NCBI GenBank assembly: GCA_023426125.1
Contig: JAFABI010000084.1
Location: 1-64,000, forward strand
DNA length: 64,000 nucleotides
Direction: 5' to 3'
Source: Bacillota bacterium
GTDB taxonomy: Bacteria > Bacillota > Clostridia > Acetivibrionales > DTU013
Below, in pieces: positions 8,380 to 17,082 of the stretch (position 1 is its first letter; the number at the start of each line of letters is the position of its first letter). Under the pieces are notes generated by a model that was given only the letters and a program-made list of their open reading frames with translations, did no database searches and had not been told where the DNA came from. The position numbers and the translations under genes are program-made.

Positions 8380-9837
8380 TTGATTGCAATAAAAGACCTT
8401 ACGTTTGCTTATCAAGGCAGAGCGCAGGAAGGAATTGAACATATCGATCTTAGGATCGCACCGGGAGAGTGCGTTCTTCTATGCGGACGGAGCGGCTGCG
8501 GTAAAACCACCGTCACCCGGCTGGTAAACGGACTGATACCGTATTTTTATCCGGGAGCCCTCGCCGGCGAAGTCTTTGTGGATGGCATGAACATCGCTGA
8601 TACGCCGATGTACCGCATTTCCGAAAAGGTTGGCTCCGTTTTCCAGAACCCGCGCTCCCAATTTTTCAATGTGGATACCGACAGCGAGATCGCCTTCGGC
8701 ATGGAAAACCTCTCCTGGCCGCCGGAACAGCTTCGACACCGCGTGGAGAATACGGCAAGGGAGCTGCGGATCGAAAAGCTCCGGGGGCGGAGCATATTTG
8801 AACTGTCGGGCGGCGAAAAGCAGAAGATCGCTTTCGCTTCGATCTATTCCATGTTGCCCGACGTCTATGCGCTGGATGAACCATCCTCCAATCTGGACGT
8901 GAAGGCGATTGAAGAACTGCGTAAAACCCTGTCGCTGCTGAAACGGCAGGGAAAAACCATCCTCATCGCGGAACACCGGCTGTATTATCTAAAAGACCTT
9001 GCCGACCGGATCGTCTATATGGACCGGGGACGGATCGAGCACATCTATACGCAGGAACAGTTTTTATCCATACCGCCGGCGGAGAGAGAAGCCATGGGCC
9101 TTCGCACCATGGACCTCAATGGCATACAGCCTGCGCCAAAACGGGTTGTCCATGGCTTGCCTGCATTGGAGATCCGGGAGCTTTCCCTTTATCATAAAAA
9201 GCAGGCCATCCTGGACGGGATTCATATACGCGCAGCCCGCGGGGAGATCATCGGCGTCACCGGCCAAAACGGCGCGGGCAAGTCCACCTTTTCACGAGCC
9301 CTTTGCGGCCTGCACAAAGACTGCAACGGCACTTTTCTGTGGGAAGGGGAGGAAATTGGACCAAAACGCCGGCTGAAGCTCTCCTACATGGTGATGCAGG
9401 ACGTGAATTTCCAGTTGTTTGCGGAAAGCGTGGAGAAGGAGTGCTGCTTCGGCATTAAAAATCCTGACCGGGAGCTTGCGGAGCAAACGATAAAAGCCCT
9501 TGGGCTATATGAATATAAGGACCGCCACCCGGGCACCCTGTCGGGCGGACAAAAGCAGCGGACGGCGGTGGCGGCCAGCATGGTCTGCCGCAAGGAAATC
9601 CTCATTTTCGACGAACCCACCAGCGGCCTTGACCTTGACAGCATGGCGCAAGTCTCGGCGCTTCTGTCCAGGCTGGCGGATATGGGCAAGCTTATTTTTG
9701 TCGTTACCCACGACTACGAGTTCATCTCGGCTGTCTGCAGCCGCGTAGTCCGGTTTGACGGCGGCGCCGTGAGGGACGATTTTGCGGTTGGCCCGCAGAA
9801 CCTCCAAAAGCTTCGGAGCTTCTTTGTCGTATCCTGA
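8380..9837 (+). CDS. ECF transporter ATPase with two fused nucleotide-binding domains
   Basis: The likely start is TTG 8380, well spaced from AAGGAG (8366-8371). The 485-residue protein carries two complete ABC ATPase domains in tandem. The first has Walker A GRSGCGKTT (about 36-44) and LSGGEKQK (about 142); the second has GQNGAGKST (about 295) and LSGGQKQR (about 387). One chain therefore replaces the usual EcfA/EcfA' pair. The unit looks dedicated to the adjacent S component, whose substrate is unproven; the arrangement of ABC pair plus ECF genes recalls, from memory, the streptococcal sia haem locus. Confidence 0.88.
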   Translation: MIAIKDLTFAYQGRAQEGIEHIDLRIAPGECVLLCGRSGCGKTTVTRLVNGLIPYFYPGALAGEVFVDGMNIADTPMYRISEKVGSVFQNPRSQFFNVDTDSEIAFGMENLSWPPEQLRHRVENTARELRIEKLRGRSIFELSGGEKQKIAFASIYSMLPDVYALDEPSSNLDVKAIEELRKTLSLLKRQGKTILIAEHRLYYLKDLADRIVYMDRGRIEHIYTQEQFLSIPPAEREAMGLRTMDLNGIQPAPKRVVHGLPALEIRELSLYHKKQAILDGIHIRAARGEIIGVTGQNGAGKSTFSRALCGLHKDCNGTFLWEGEEIGPKRRLKLSYMVMQDVNFQLFAESVEKECCFGIKNPDRELAEQTIKALGLYEYKDRHPGTLSGGQKQRTAVAASMVCRKEILIFDEPTSGLDLDSMAQVSALLSRLADMGKLIFVVTHDYEFISAVCSRVVRFDGGAVRDDFAVGPQNLQKLRSFFVVS

Positions 9838-9993
9838 ACATACGATATCTGGATTCTAAAGAATTCAACAGAATTCAACATACGACTAAGAAAATGCAGC
9901 CGGCGGGAGTGGTGTTCTTGCGGTCTGCAGCTACGGCTTTCCAACATGGCAGAGATGACCGGAAAGATTCCGTTGGGTTAGCGATTTCATCCT

Positions 9994-10029
9994 GCCTCTT
10001 CTGAATTTAATTTTCAGGGAGGCTTTTTT
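9994..10029 (+). terminator. Rho-independent terminator of the ECF operon
   Basis: GCCTC (9994-9998) pairs with GAGGC (10019-10023), with CTGAA/TTCAG extending the stem, and six T follow. The 340-base gap after 9837 holds nothing else except the marR promoter and palindrome. Confidence 0.6.
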
Positions 10030-10076
10030 CCATTTATCTCGTTTTATGTTTTAACCGGTATATTTTACTCTCTCTA

Positions 10077-10105
10077 TTGACTTATAAAAAATAAAAAGTT
10101 AAAAT
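10077..10105 (+). promoter_or_regulatory. Promoter of marR
   Basis: TTGACT (10077-10082), 17-base spacer, TAAAAT (10100-10105). The expected start point falls at the left edge of the long palindrome at 10108-10161. Confidence 0.65.
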
Positions 10106-10107
10106 AT

Positions 10108-10161
10108 AAAATGTTTATAATTAAATAGTTTGATACTAAACTATTTAATTATAAACATTTT
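10108..10161. promoter_or_regulatory. Perfect 24-bp inverted repeat, probable MarR operator
   Basis: The left arm 10108-10131 (AAAATGTTTATAATTAAATA, then GTTT) is the exact reverse complement of 10138-10161, around a 6-base loop GATACT. It sits between the -10 box and the ribosome site of a MarR-family gene, the usual place for autorepression. As RNA it could also fold into an A/U-only hairpin in the leader. Confidence 0.7.
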
Positions 10162-10180
10162 AGAACGAAAGGAACAGGAT

Positions 10181-10597
10181 ATGGCGGACCATGAAGAACT
10201 ATTACAACTGTTTTACTGTATTTTAAAAAGAATGAGAAAAGAGTGGAACAACCAGATTCAAGGGATCAACCGTACACAGTTTCTTATTTTAAAATGCCTG
10301 CACAATTCGGGCCCCCAAAAAGCAGCCCAACTGGCGGAAGTGACCCAAACGACCCCCGGGGCCATTACCTGCGCCACCGATAAGCTGGTTATGGAGGGCT
10401 ATGCCGAACGTAAGGGGGACAAAGAAGACCGGCGGGTTGTATACCTGGAAATTACAGAGAAGGGGAAGGGATTTATCGAGTCCTTGTTCCGGGAGCAAAA
10501 CAATGTTACCGTGAAGTTTTTTCAGGGGCTGCCGGAGGAAGATATTCAACATCTCATCAGGATCTACAATAAGATATCGGAGAACCTTGACCAGTAA
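10181..10597 (+). CDS. MarR family transcriptional regulator
   Basis: ATG 10181 follows GAAAGGAAC; an earlier in-frame start at 10130 lies inside the palindrome. The 138-residue protein has the MarR winged helix: recognition region KAAQLAEVTQTTPGAITCAT and wing KEDRRVVYLEITEKG. MarR dimers bind palindromes and let go when a small lipophilic or phenolic ligand binds. The DHA2 exporter begins 46 bases later, so this is a classic repressor-exporter pair. Confidence 0.9.
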   Translation: MADHEELLQLFYCILKRMRKEWNNQIQGINRTQFLILKCLHNSGPQKAAQLAEVTQTTPGAITCATDKLVMEGYAERKGDKEDRRVVYLEITEKGKGFIESLFREQNNVTVKFFQGLPEEDIQHLIRIYNKISENLDQ

Positions 10598-10643
10598 GCT
10601 TCGACTACACAGGAACGAAACAGCATCAGAGGAGACCAAGCCA

Positions 10644-12272
10644 ATGGAACATTTATCGTATCAGCGCAAAGTCACAATTATGGCTGCGATTATCGCATCC
10701 ATGTTTTTTTCTTCCATCAACCAGACAATCGTCGGCGTGGCTTTGCCCCGCATTATATCCAAATTGGGCGGGATGGATTATTACACCTGGATTATAACAA
10801 TCTATCTTTTAACTTCAACAATCTCTACGATTTTGGTAGGCAAGCTTTCGGATATTTATGGACGAAAGTACTTCATTTTATCCGGAATTGTGATCTTTAT
10901 GACCGGCGCATTCCTTGCAGGAACTTCAAAGGATATTATCCAGCTGATCATTTACAGGGGGATTCAAGGGACAGGCGCTGGGATTATCATGGCAACAGCC
11001 TTCACGGCGATCGGCGACTTGTTCTCGCCCCGTGAAAGAGGAAAATGGTCGGGACTTATGAGTGCCGTCTTCGGGATGTCAAGCGTTCTTGGACCGGGTC
11101 TTGGGGGATACATTGTAGAACACTTTGAATGGCATTGGGTATTCTGGCTTTTCCTCCCCCTTGGCTTCATTGCCTTTTTTATGATTCTGTTTCTTTTCCC
11201 CAAAGTGGAGCGGCAGGAAGCTCAGTCCATCGATTATCCGGGTTCTTTGCTGCTGACCCTGACCATCGTTCCGATGCTTCTTGCGTTCTCATGGGCAGGC
11301 ACGAAATATACCTGGAACTCCTCCGTGATCATCGGACTTTTTGCGGTCACGCTGGCAGCTTTAGCGCTCTTCATCTTTACGGAGACAAGGGTAAGGACTC
11401 CGGTTCTTCCCCTGAACATATTTAAAAGCAGTGTGGTTACGATTTCCAATATCATCAGCTTCATTATGAATGCAGGTATGATGGGGGCCCTTATGTATAT
11501 GCCGTTTTATGTGCAGGGGGTTATGGGCATTTCCCCGACCTATGCAGGCTATGTTACCATGCCTGTATCAATAAGCATGCTTGCCATGAGCGCCTATACC
11601 GGACGGAGCATGACAAAGACAGGCAAATACAAGCATCTTGCCCTTGCGGGAATGGCCATCATGGTATTAGGCATGTTCCTGATGATCATCATGAAGAGCA
11701 TCCCTGTCGCCGTAGTCAGCATGATTGTTTTCGGCACCGGCCTTGGCCTGGGCATGCCTGTGTTCATGCTGGCCGTGCAAAATGTCGTAGACTCAAAGGA
11801 CCTGGGTGTTGCCACCGCTTCGGTCCAATTGTTCCGCAATCTTGGCGGAACCATCGGTATTGCTGTTATGGGCACCATCCTTTCCACAAGCATAGCGAAT
11901 AAAATGAGCGGACTAACTTCCATCAGCGCCGGAAGCGGTTCTTCAGGATTGGACCCGGAGGTGTCGGAGAAGTTGACGCAGCTGCTGGATCCGCAGCTGC
12001 TTCTTGACCAATCCAAGCTCAGCGGGATCCAGAAGGATCTTCCTGCATCGGCCCAACCGGTATTTGACCATCTCATAGAAGCGTTGAAGCAGGCTATGGC
12101 CGGTTCCTTATCCAACGTATTCCTGGCGGGAACAGTGGTCCTTGCGGTGGCGCTTGTCCTTACATTCCTGCTGAAGGAGCTGCCGCTCCGTACTACAGTG
12201 CATAAGGCGGGAAACTCATGTCCGGAAAATCAGCGGGAACCATCAGCGGACATCTCCCTCGACATGAAGTGA
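10644..12272 (+). CDS. DHA2 family (EmrB-like) drug:H+ antiporter, 14 TM
   Basis: ATG 10644 follows AGAGGAG. The 542-residue protein has about 14 predicted helices and the MFS motif A loop GKLSDIYGRKYF between helices 2 and 3. Motif C, GLGGYI, sits around helix 5 (SSVLGPGLGGYI), as in exporters. The C-terminal loop before the last helix is long and polar, also usual in EmrB-type proteins. Its drug range cannot be read from sequence. Regulation is presumably by the MarR protein upstream. Confidence 0.88.
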   Translation: MEHLSYQRKVTIMAAIIASMFFSSINQTIVGVALPRIISKLGGMDYYTWIITIYLLTSTISTILVGKLSDIYGRKYFILSGIVIFMTGAFLAGTSKDIIQLIIYRGIQGTGAGIIMATAFTAIGDLFSPRERGKWSGLMSAVFGMSSVLGPGLGGYIVEHFEWHWVFWLFLPLGFIAFFMILFLFPKVERQEAQSIDYPGSLLLTLTIVPMLLAFSWAGTKYTWNSSVIIGLFAVTLAALALFIFTETRVRTPVLPLNIFKSSVVTISNIISFIMNAGMMGALMYMPFYVQGVMGISPTYAGYVTMPVSISMLAMSAYTGRSMTKTGKYKHLALAGMAIMVLGMFLMIIMKSIPVAVVSMIVFGTGLGLGMPVFMLAVQNVVDSKDLGVATASVQLFRNLGGTIGIAVMGTILSTSIANKMSGLTSISAGSGSSGLDPEVSEKLTQLLDPQLLLDQSKLSGIQKDLPASAQPVFDHLIEALKQAMAGSLSNVFLAGTVVLAVALVLTFLLKELPLRTTVHKAGNSCPENQREPSADISLDMK

Positions 12273-12317
12273 TCATTTCACCGGAGGTCCCGGACCGTTT
12301 TCAACAGGTGCAACAAA

Positions 12318-12366
12318 AAACTGCCTCGGAGCTGACCTGTGTCGGCTGCTTCGAGGCAGTTTCTTT
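12318..12366 (+). terminator. Terminator after the DHA2 exporter
   Basis: AAACTGCCTCG (12318-12328) pairs with CGAGGCAGTTT (12352-12362), followed by a short T-rich run. The loop is about 23 bases. Confidence 0.6.
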
Positions 12367-12459
12367 GATTGTTGATTTATGGAGCAAGGTTAGCTGGAGG
12401 ATGGGTTGAATGGAAAAACCACTTACTTTCCTAGCATGAATTGTGTATAATGTTATATG

Positions 12460-12548
12460 CAGGAGTAAAATGAAGCGGGTCTTGGTATAGCAGAGATTGC
12501 TAAGGCTACAGGCCTGGGGCGAAGAAGAAATAGAAAAACTGAAATGAG
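12460..12548 (+). pseudogene. Remnant resembling the C-terminus of an Rpn-type (PD-(D/E)XK) transposase-nuclease
   Basis: One frame reads LGIAEIAKATGLGRRRNRK. This is close to the C-terminal tail often seen in Rpn/PDDEXK transposase-family proteins, in which the repeated pattern is EIAK.TGL..EEIEKL; a second frame supplies EEEIEKLK. The two frames together suggest a frameshifted scrap. The rest of the gap 12367-12796 shows no gene that I recognise. Confidence 0.35.
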
Positions 12549-12796
12549 TTGCGGGTAACTTTTAAGAATTCGGCTCTGCTTCCTGTAAAATTGACTTAGA
12601 TTAGGTCCGGGACAAATGGAAAGATGGAGGTCATTGATTTTGATGAGAATTTTAGCGGCTTTTATGACAATAGGGTTTTGAATACAAAACGGCCCTGTCG
12701 GATGATCAGATAGGCTTATTTTATGCAATTTGCCGCAAAAGAGAGCCGGTTCTGAAAAGGAAGCGGACGTAAAATACAGGAAAAGGTGTAATTTTT

Positions 12797-15700
12797 ATGT
12801 TTATAGCTGATTTTCATATACATTCAAAATATTCCAGGGCCACAAGCAGGGATTGTGTACCTGAAATGCTGGAAGTCTGGGCACGGCGCAAAGGGATTGA
12901 CGTTCTTGGCACGGGTGACTTCACTCATCCGGCCTGGCGCGAGGAGCTAAGGGAGAAGTTTGTCCCCTCGGGGGAAGGCCTTTATGTACTCAAGGATGAT
13001 TTCCGTAAAGAGGATAAAACCGCAGGAACGGAGATCAAGCCCCAATTTGTTGTTTCCGGCGAAATCAGCTCCATCTATAAAAAGAACGGACGGGTACGAA
13101 AGGTTCACAACCTGGTACTTCTACCCAGCCTGGAGCATGCCGAGGCAATATCGCACAGGCTTGAAGCCATAGGCAATTTGGGGTCCGACGGCAGACCGAT
13201 ACTGGGCCTGGACAGCAGGGATTTGCTTGAGATCGTACTGGACAAGTGCCCGGAGGCTATTTTCATCCCCGCGCACATATGGACGCCGCATTTCTCCCTG
13301 TACGGCGCATATTCCGGTTTTGACGACATCAATGAGTGCTTTGAAGATCTTACGGGCTGCATTTATGCACTGGAAACAGGCCTTTCCTCGGATCCGCCCA
13401 TGAACTGGCGTCTTTCCGCGCTGGATAACTTTACAATGGTTTCCAATTCCGATGCGCATTCTCCGGCAAATCTGGGAAGAGAGGCAAATATTTTCGATAC
13501 GGAGATATCCTATCCCTGCATGGCGAGGGCGTTAAAAAAGGACAGGCATGTCTCTCCCGGCGACGGAGGGCTGAATACCGATGGGACCTCTTCAAAAGGG
13601 TTTTATGGTACAATCGAGTTTTTCCCGGAGGAAGGGAAATACCACTATGACGGGCACCGGGCATGCAAGGTGTGCTGGAAGCCCTCCGTTACAAAAGCTG
13701 CGGGAGGCATATGCCCTGAATGCGGCGGCAGGATTACCGTCGGGGTGCTCCACCGTGTAGAAGCCCTTGCCGACCGGAAGGATGGGTTCGTACCACCGGA
13801 GGCGAAGCATTTCGAGAGTCTTGTTCCTCTGCAAGAGGTGATCGCCTCCTCCATCGGTTCTACTGTTGCCAGCAAGAGGGTGAAGGAAAAGTACGATAAT
13901 CTGATACAGAGCCTCGGTCCGGAATTTTTTGTACTCCGTGAAGCGCCGCTCTCAGACATTGAATCGGCGGCAGGCCCATATATCGCTGAAGGCATCCGCA
14001 GGCTGAGAAGCGGCAAGCTGGAAATAGAGCCCGGATATGACGGAGAATACGGTAAAATCAAAATCATGAGTAAAAGTGAAATTGATATGCTTTCAGGCCA
14101 GCTATGCCTGATTGAGGACAGGGGGCCCGCGAAAAAAGCGAAGGCCGGCAGACGGGGATTGGAAACCGGATTTGAAGCTTCCAGCGAAATCGCCGCGGGA
14201 TTGTTTTTCCAGGCGCCGGGCTGTCCGCTTCCGCCAGGTAATAGTCCCTTGAGCCATAAAACGGCTGAGAGCGTAATGAATCCGGCGGATGAAAGGGAAC
14301 CGGCGCAGGACGATAGCGGACATACGATGAAAGCCGCTTCTTCAGACATCCCCTATGGCCTGAACGGGGAGCAGTGGGAGGCTGTTTCCACCACCAGTCC
14401 GGCCATTGCGGTCATCGCAGGCCCCGGAACCGGAAAAACAAAAACGCTGGTATCCCGTATTGCATACCTTGTTGAAAAATGCGGCATACCGCCTTCACAG
14501 ATAACGGCCGTCACTTTTACCAACAAGGCGGCAAAGGAGATGCGGAGCCGGCTGGAGAAACAGTTTGGAAACAAGCGTACGGCAGGTGCGATGACCATAG
14601 GGACGTTTCATTCCATCTGCCTTCAGATTTTGTCCCAATGGAGGGGAAAGGATAACGTAACGATTGTTGATGAATATTCTGCCGCATCGATCCTCGAAGA
14701 AATCATAAAGGAGAAGAAACTGGCCATTTCTCCCCGGGATGCCATAAAAGGGATTTCGATGATGAAAAACGGCGGCGGGAGAGATGCTTCCCCTGCCAAT
14801 CAAAAGGGAGCGTTCCCAGACGCTTCAACCATGGAGGAGAAAGGCGGGGTCCTCGGCCTTATTTACGATTTATACCGTTTGCAGCTTAAGCACTATGGTG
14901 TAATGGACTATGACGATATTCTCCTTGAGGTGCTTCAGCATTTTGAGGATAGAAACAGAAACACGGAAGACACATCGGACAGGAGCGGGGAAAGCTCTTT
15001 CTCGTACCTGCTGGTGGATGAGTTCCAGGATATAAACGAGCTTCAATACCGTTTGATAAAAGAATGGGGCCGAAACAGCGAAAGTATTTTTATCATAGGC
15101 GACCCCGACCAGTCGATCTACGGCTTCAGGGGCTCGGATTTCCGTTATTTTGACAGGTTTAAAGAGAGTTTCCCGGAGATCCGGCAGGTGCGGCTAACGC
15201 AAAATTACCGCTCAACACCCGAAATCATCGTTTCCGCCGGAGCGGTAATCACAAGAAAAGGTGCGGGAGGGCGCACGTATTCTCTCGACGCAAAGAGGGA
15301 GAGCGGCGCCAGAGTGCGCCTTATCGAGGCCAACGATGATTTTTCGGAGGCGGTGTTTGCCGCAAAAGAAATCAACCGTATGCTTGGCGGCATTGATATG
15401 CTTGATACGCAGACACTGTCGGCATCCCATAGGAAAAGACCTGCGGCAAAGCACCCAAGAGGCTTTTCCGACATTGCTGTTCTGTACCGCACCAACCGGC
15501 AGGCAGATATTCTGGAGCAGTGCTTTTTAAGGGAAGGCATCAAGTACGTGGTCGTCGGGCGGGACGAGTTTCTTTCAGAAAGTCTGGTCCGAAAAGCGAT
15601 TGCGTTTTTCAGGTTTTTGTTCAACCCCGCGGACATGGCCACTTTGTTGGTCTGTCTTAAAGCAGACAAGGCGGATCCGGCGGACCTGGCACAAAAGGTT

Positions 15701-16321
15701 CTGGGAAGGTATGCCGCAGGGGAGAAGAGCATAGCAGCCCTTGCAGGAGTTGTCGAAGGGATTCAACTGCCGCCGCAGAAACCGGGCGGGCTCCGGAATT
15801 TCATGGAGATGCTGAAAAAATATGAACCTGCCGTACATAAGGAAAAGCCGTGGAAGATCATCGATTCCTGGATCAACGACAACAGTCTCTCAGGCGTAAG
15901 GTGCATGGAACTGCTTTTGAATACGTCGGTTATGTATGATGAAATGTCCTCGTTTATTCAAAATCTTGTGTTGGGCCGTGAAAGCGACGTCGTCCGCAGC
16001 GGCAGCAAGGTTTATTCCCAGGATGCGGTGCAGCTGATGACCATGCATGCGTCCAAAGGCCTTGAATTCCCTGTCGTATTCATCTACGGCGTAAACGAAG
16101 GAAGGATCCCTTTGAGGAATAGCGCTTCCGACATTGATATCGACGAGGAGAGACGGCTTTTTTATGTTGGGATGACAAGGGCGCAGGATGAGCTTATCCT
16201 TCTTACCTCCGGCACGCCTTCGCTTTTTATCGCCGACACGGAAGAGCAGCTTGTAAAAGAGAGGGCTTTTGCACAAAAGCAGGCGGCGCTTCAATACAAG
16301 CAAGTCAGTCTTTTTGAATAA
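12797..16321 (+). CDS. EndoQ-like PHP nuclease fused to a UvrD/PcrA-type SF1 helicase
   Basis: A 1174-residue two-part enzyme. Residues 1-435 match the endonuclease Q/TIGR00375 PHP family: metal-site segments DFHIHSKYSRATS, GTGDFTHP, FIPAHIWTP and SNSDAH, plus a zinc ribbon with Cys at about 290, 293, 306 and 309. Residues 515-1174 are a full UvrD helicase: Walker A AGPGTGKTKT (about 541), TFTNKAAKEM, GTFHS, DEFQD (about 741), GDPDQSIYGFRG, QNYRS, MTMHASKGLEF and YVGMTRA (about 1123). EndoQ enzymes cut beside deaminated bases (uracil, hypoxanthine), so the fusion probably nicks and unwinds damaged DNA. The linker (about 450-510) is low-complexity. ATG 12797 is only weakly supported by AAAAGGTG. 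Confidence 0.88.
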   Translation: MFIADFHIHSKYSRATSRDCVPEMLEVWARRKGIDVLGTGDFTHPAWREELREKFVPSGEGLYVLKDDFRKEDKTAGTEIKPQFVVSGEISSIYKKNGRVRKVHNLVLLPSLEHAEAISHRLEAIGNLGSDGRPILGLDSRDLLEIVLDKCPEAIFIPAHIWTPHFSLYGAYSGFDDINECFEDLTGCIYALETGLSSDPPMNWRLSALDNFTMVSNSDAHSPANLGREANIFDTEISYPCMARALKKDRHVSPGDGGLNTDGTSSKGFYGTIEFFPEEGKYHYDGHRACKVCWKPSVTKAAGGICPECGGRITVGVLHRVEALADRKDGFVPPEAKHFESLVPLQEVIASSIGSTVASKRVKEKYDNLIQSLGPEFFVLREAPLSDIESAAGPYIAEGIRRLRSGKLEIEPGYDGEYGKIKIMSKSEIDMLSGQLCLIEDRGPAKKAKAGRRGLETGFEASSEIAAGLFFQAPGCPLPPGNSPLSHKTAESVMNPADEREPAQDDSGHTMKAASSDIPYGLNGEQWEAVSTTSPAIAVIAGPGTGKTKTLVSRIAYLVEKCGIPPSQITAVTFTNKAAKEMRSRLEKQFGNKRTAGAMTIGTFHSICLQILSQWRGKDNVTIVDEYSAASILEEIIKEKKLAISPRDAIKGISMMKNGGGRDASPANQKGAFPDASTMEEKGGVLGLIYDLYRLQLKHYGVMDYDDILLEVLQHFEDRNRNTEDTSDRSGESSFSYLLVDEFQDINELQYRLIKEWGRNSESIFIIGDPDQSIYGFRGSDFRYFDRFKESFPEIRQVRLTQNYRSTPEIIVSAGAVITRKGAGGRTYSLDAKRESGARVRLIEANDDFSEAVFAAKEINRMLGGIDMLDTQTLSASHRKRPAAKHPRGFSDIAVLYRTNRQADILEQCFLREGIKYVVVGRDEFLSESLVRKAIAFFRFLFNPADMATLLVCLKADKADPADLAQKVLGRYAAGEKSIAALAGVVEGIQLPPQKPGGLRNFMEMLKKYEPAVHKEKPWKIIDSWINDNSLSGVRCMELLLNTSVMYDEMSSFIQNLVLGRESDVVRSGSKVYSQDAVQLMTMHASKGLEFPVVFIYGVNEGRIPLRNSASDIDIDEERRLFYVGMTRAQDELILLTSGTPSLFIADTEEQLVKERAFAQKQAALQYKQVSLFE

Positions 16322-16338
16322 TATTATGATAGCTAACT

Positions 16339-16367
16339 GCAGGAAGGTCAATCACCGCCTGCCTTTT
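16339..16367 (+). terminator. Terminator after the helicase gene
   Basis: GCAGG (16339-16343) pairs with CCTGC (16358-16362), with GGT/ACC inside the stem, followed by CTTTTGTTT. The rest of the gap to 16611 shows no gene. Confidence 0.5.
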
Positions 16368-16610
16368 GTTTCTCTGCAATCTGCTTTTGGCAGCGTTTTG
16401 CTATACCCAAAATGAATTGAGCTATTTTTGAAAAATTTCCATTGACCATTTTGTTTACGGCCTCCTTGTCTATGATTTGATTATACCCTTTTCAGGCATG
16501 GAAACAACCGACTCCTGGTTGAATAACGTAAACTAAACCATCCGTAGAGTGGTTATATCAAGAATTGAATTTTCCTCATCAGTCTGGTATAGTTTTTATG
16601 GGTGAGAGTT

Positions 16611-17066
16611 ATGTTTGAAACGGTTTCATACATCATTAAATTTATATTTGTGCTGATCATATACCTGTTTATCTTCGGGATTATGCGGCTGATTTATCTT
16701 GACATTCAATCCATGCGCTCCAAAAACAGCAAGGCGGAGGGAAATCATCCCTACCTGAAGCTTTTGAACCAGAGAGAGCGCCTGGATTTTAAAATTGAAG
16801 AGGCGTATTCACTGGACAAAAACCTTTCCATCGGCCGGACGCAGGAGAATGACATTGCCTTTGGCGATTCTTTTCTCTCCAAAAAGCATGCCAGGTTTTC
16901 GGCCAGGGAAGACCAGGTATTTCTTGAAGACCTGGGCAGCAGCAATGGTACTTTTGTGAATGGAAACCGCCTAAAGGTCGGCGTGGAAGCCCTTCTGGCG
17001 GACGGGGACAAAATCAGGATGGGGAATGTTGAATTCCTTTTCATTAAAGCACCCGGTGGGGTATAA
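16611..17066 (+). CDS. Membrane-anchored FHA domain protein
   Basis: 151 residues from ATG 16611; a GTG at 16602 overlaps the GGTGAG ribosome site. One membrane helix (about 5-30) is followed by a cytoplasmic forkhead-associated domain with the phosphopeptide-binding segments SIGRTQEND, LSKKHARF and GSSNGTFVNG. FHA domains bind phosphothreonine. It precedes rodA-like and PBP genes, as in the actinobacterial FHA-rodA-pbpA locus, so it may link Ser/Thr kinase signals to cell-wall synthesis. No kinase gene is in this window. Confidence 0.88.
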   Translation: MFETVSYIIKFIFVLIIYLFIFGIMRLIYLDIQSMRSKNSKAEGNHPYLKLLNQRERLDFKIEEAYSLDKNLSIGRTQENDIAFGDSFLSKKHARFSAREDQVFLEDLGSSNGTFVNGNRLKVGVEALLADGDKIRMGNVEFLFIKAPGGV

Positions 17067-17082
17067 AGGCGGGGATAGAAGC

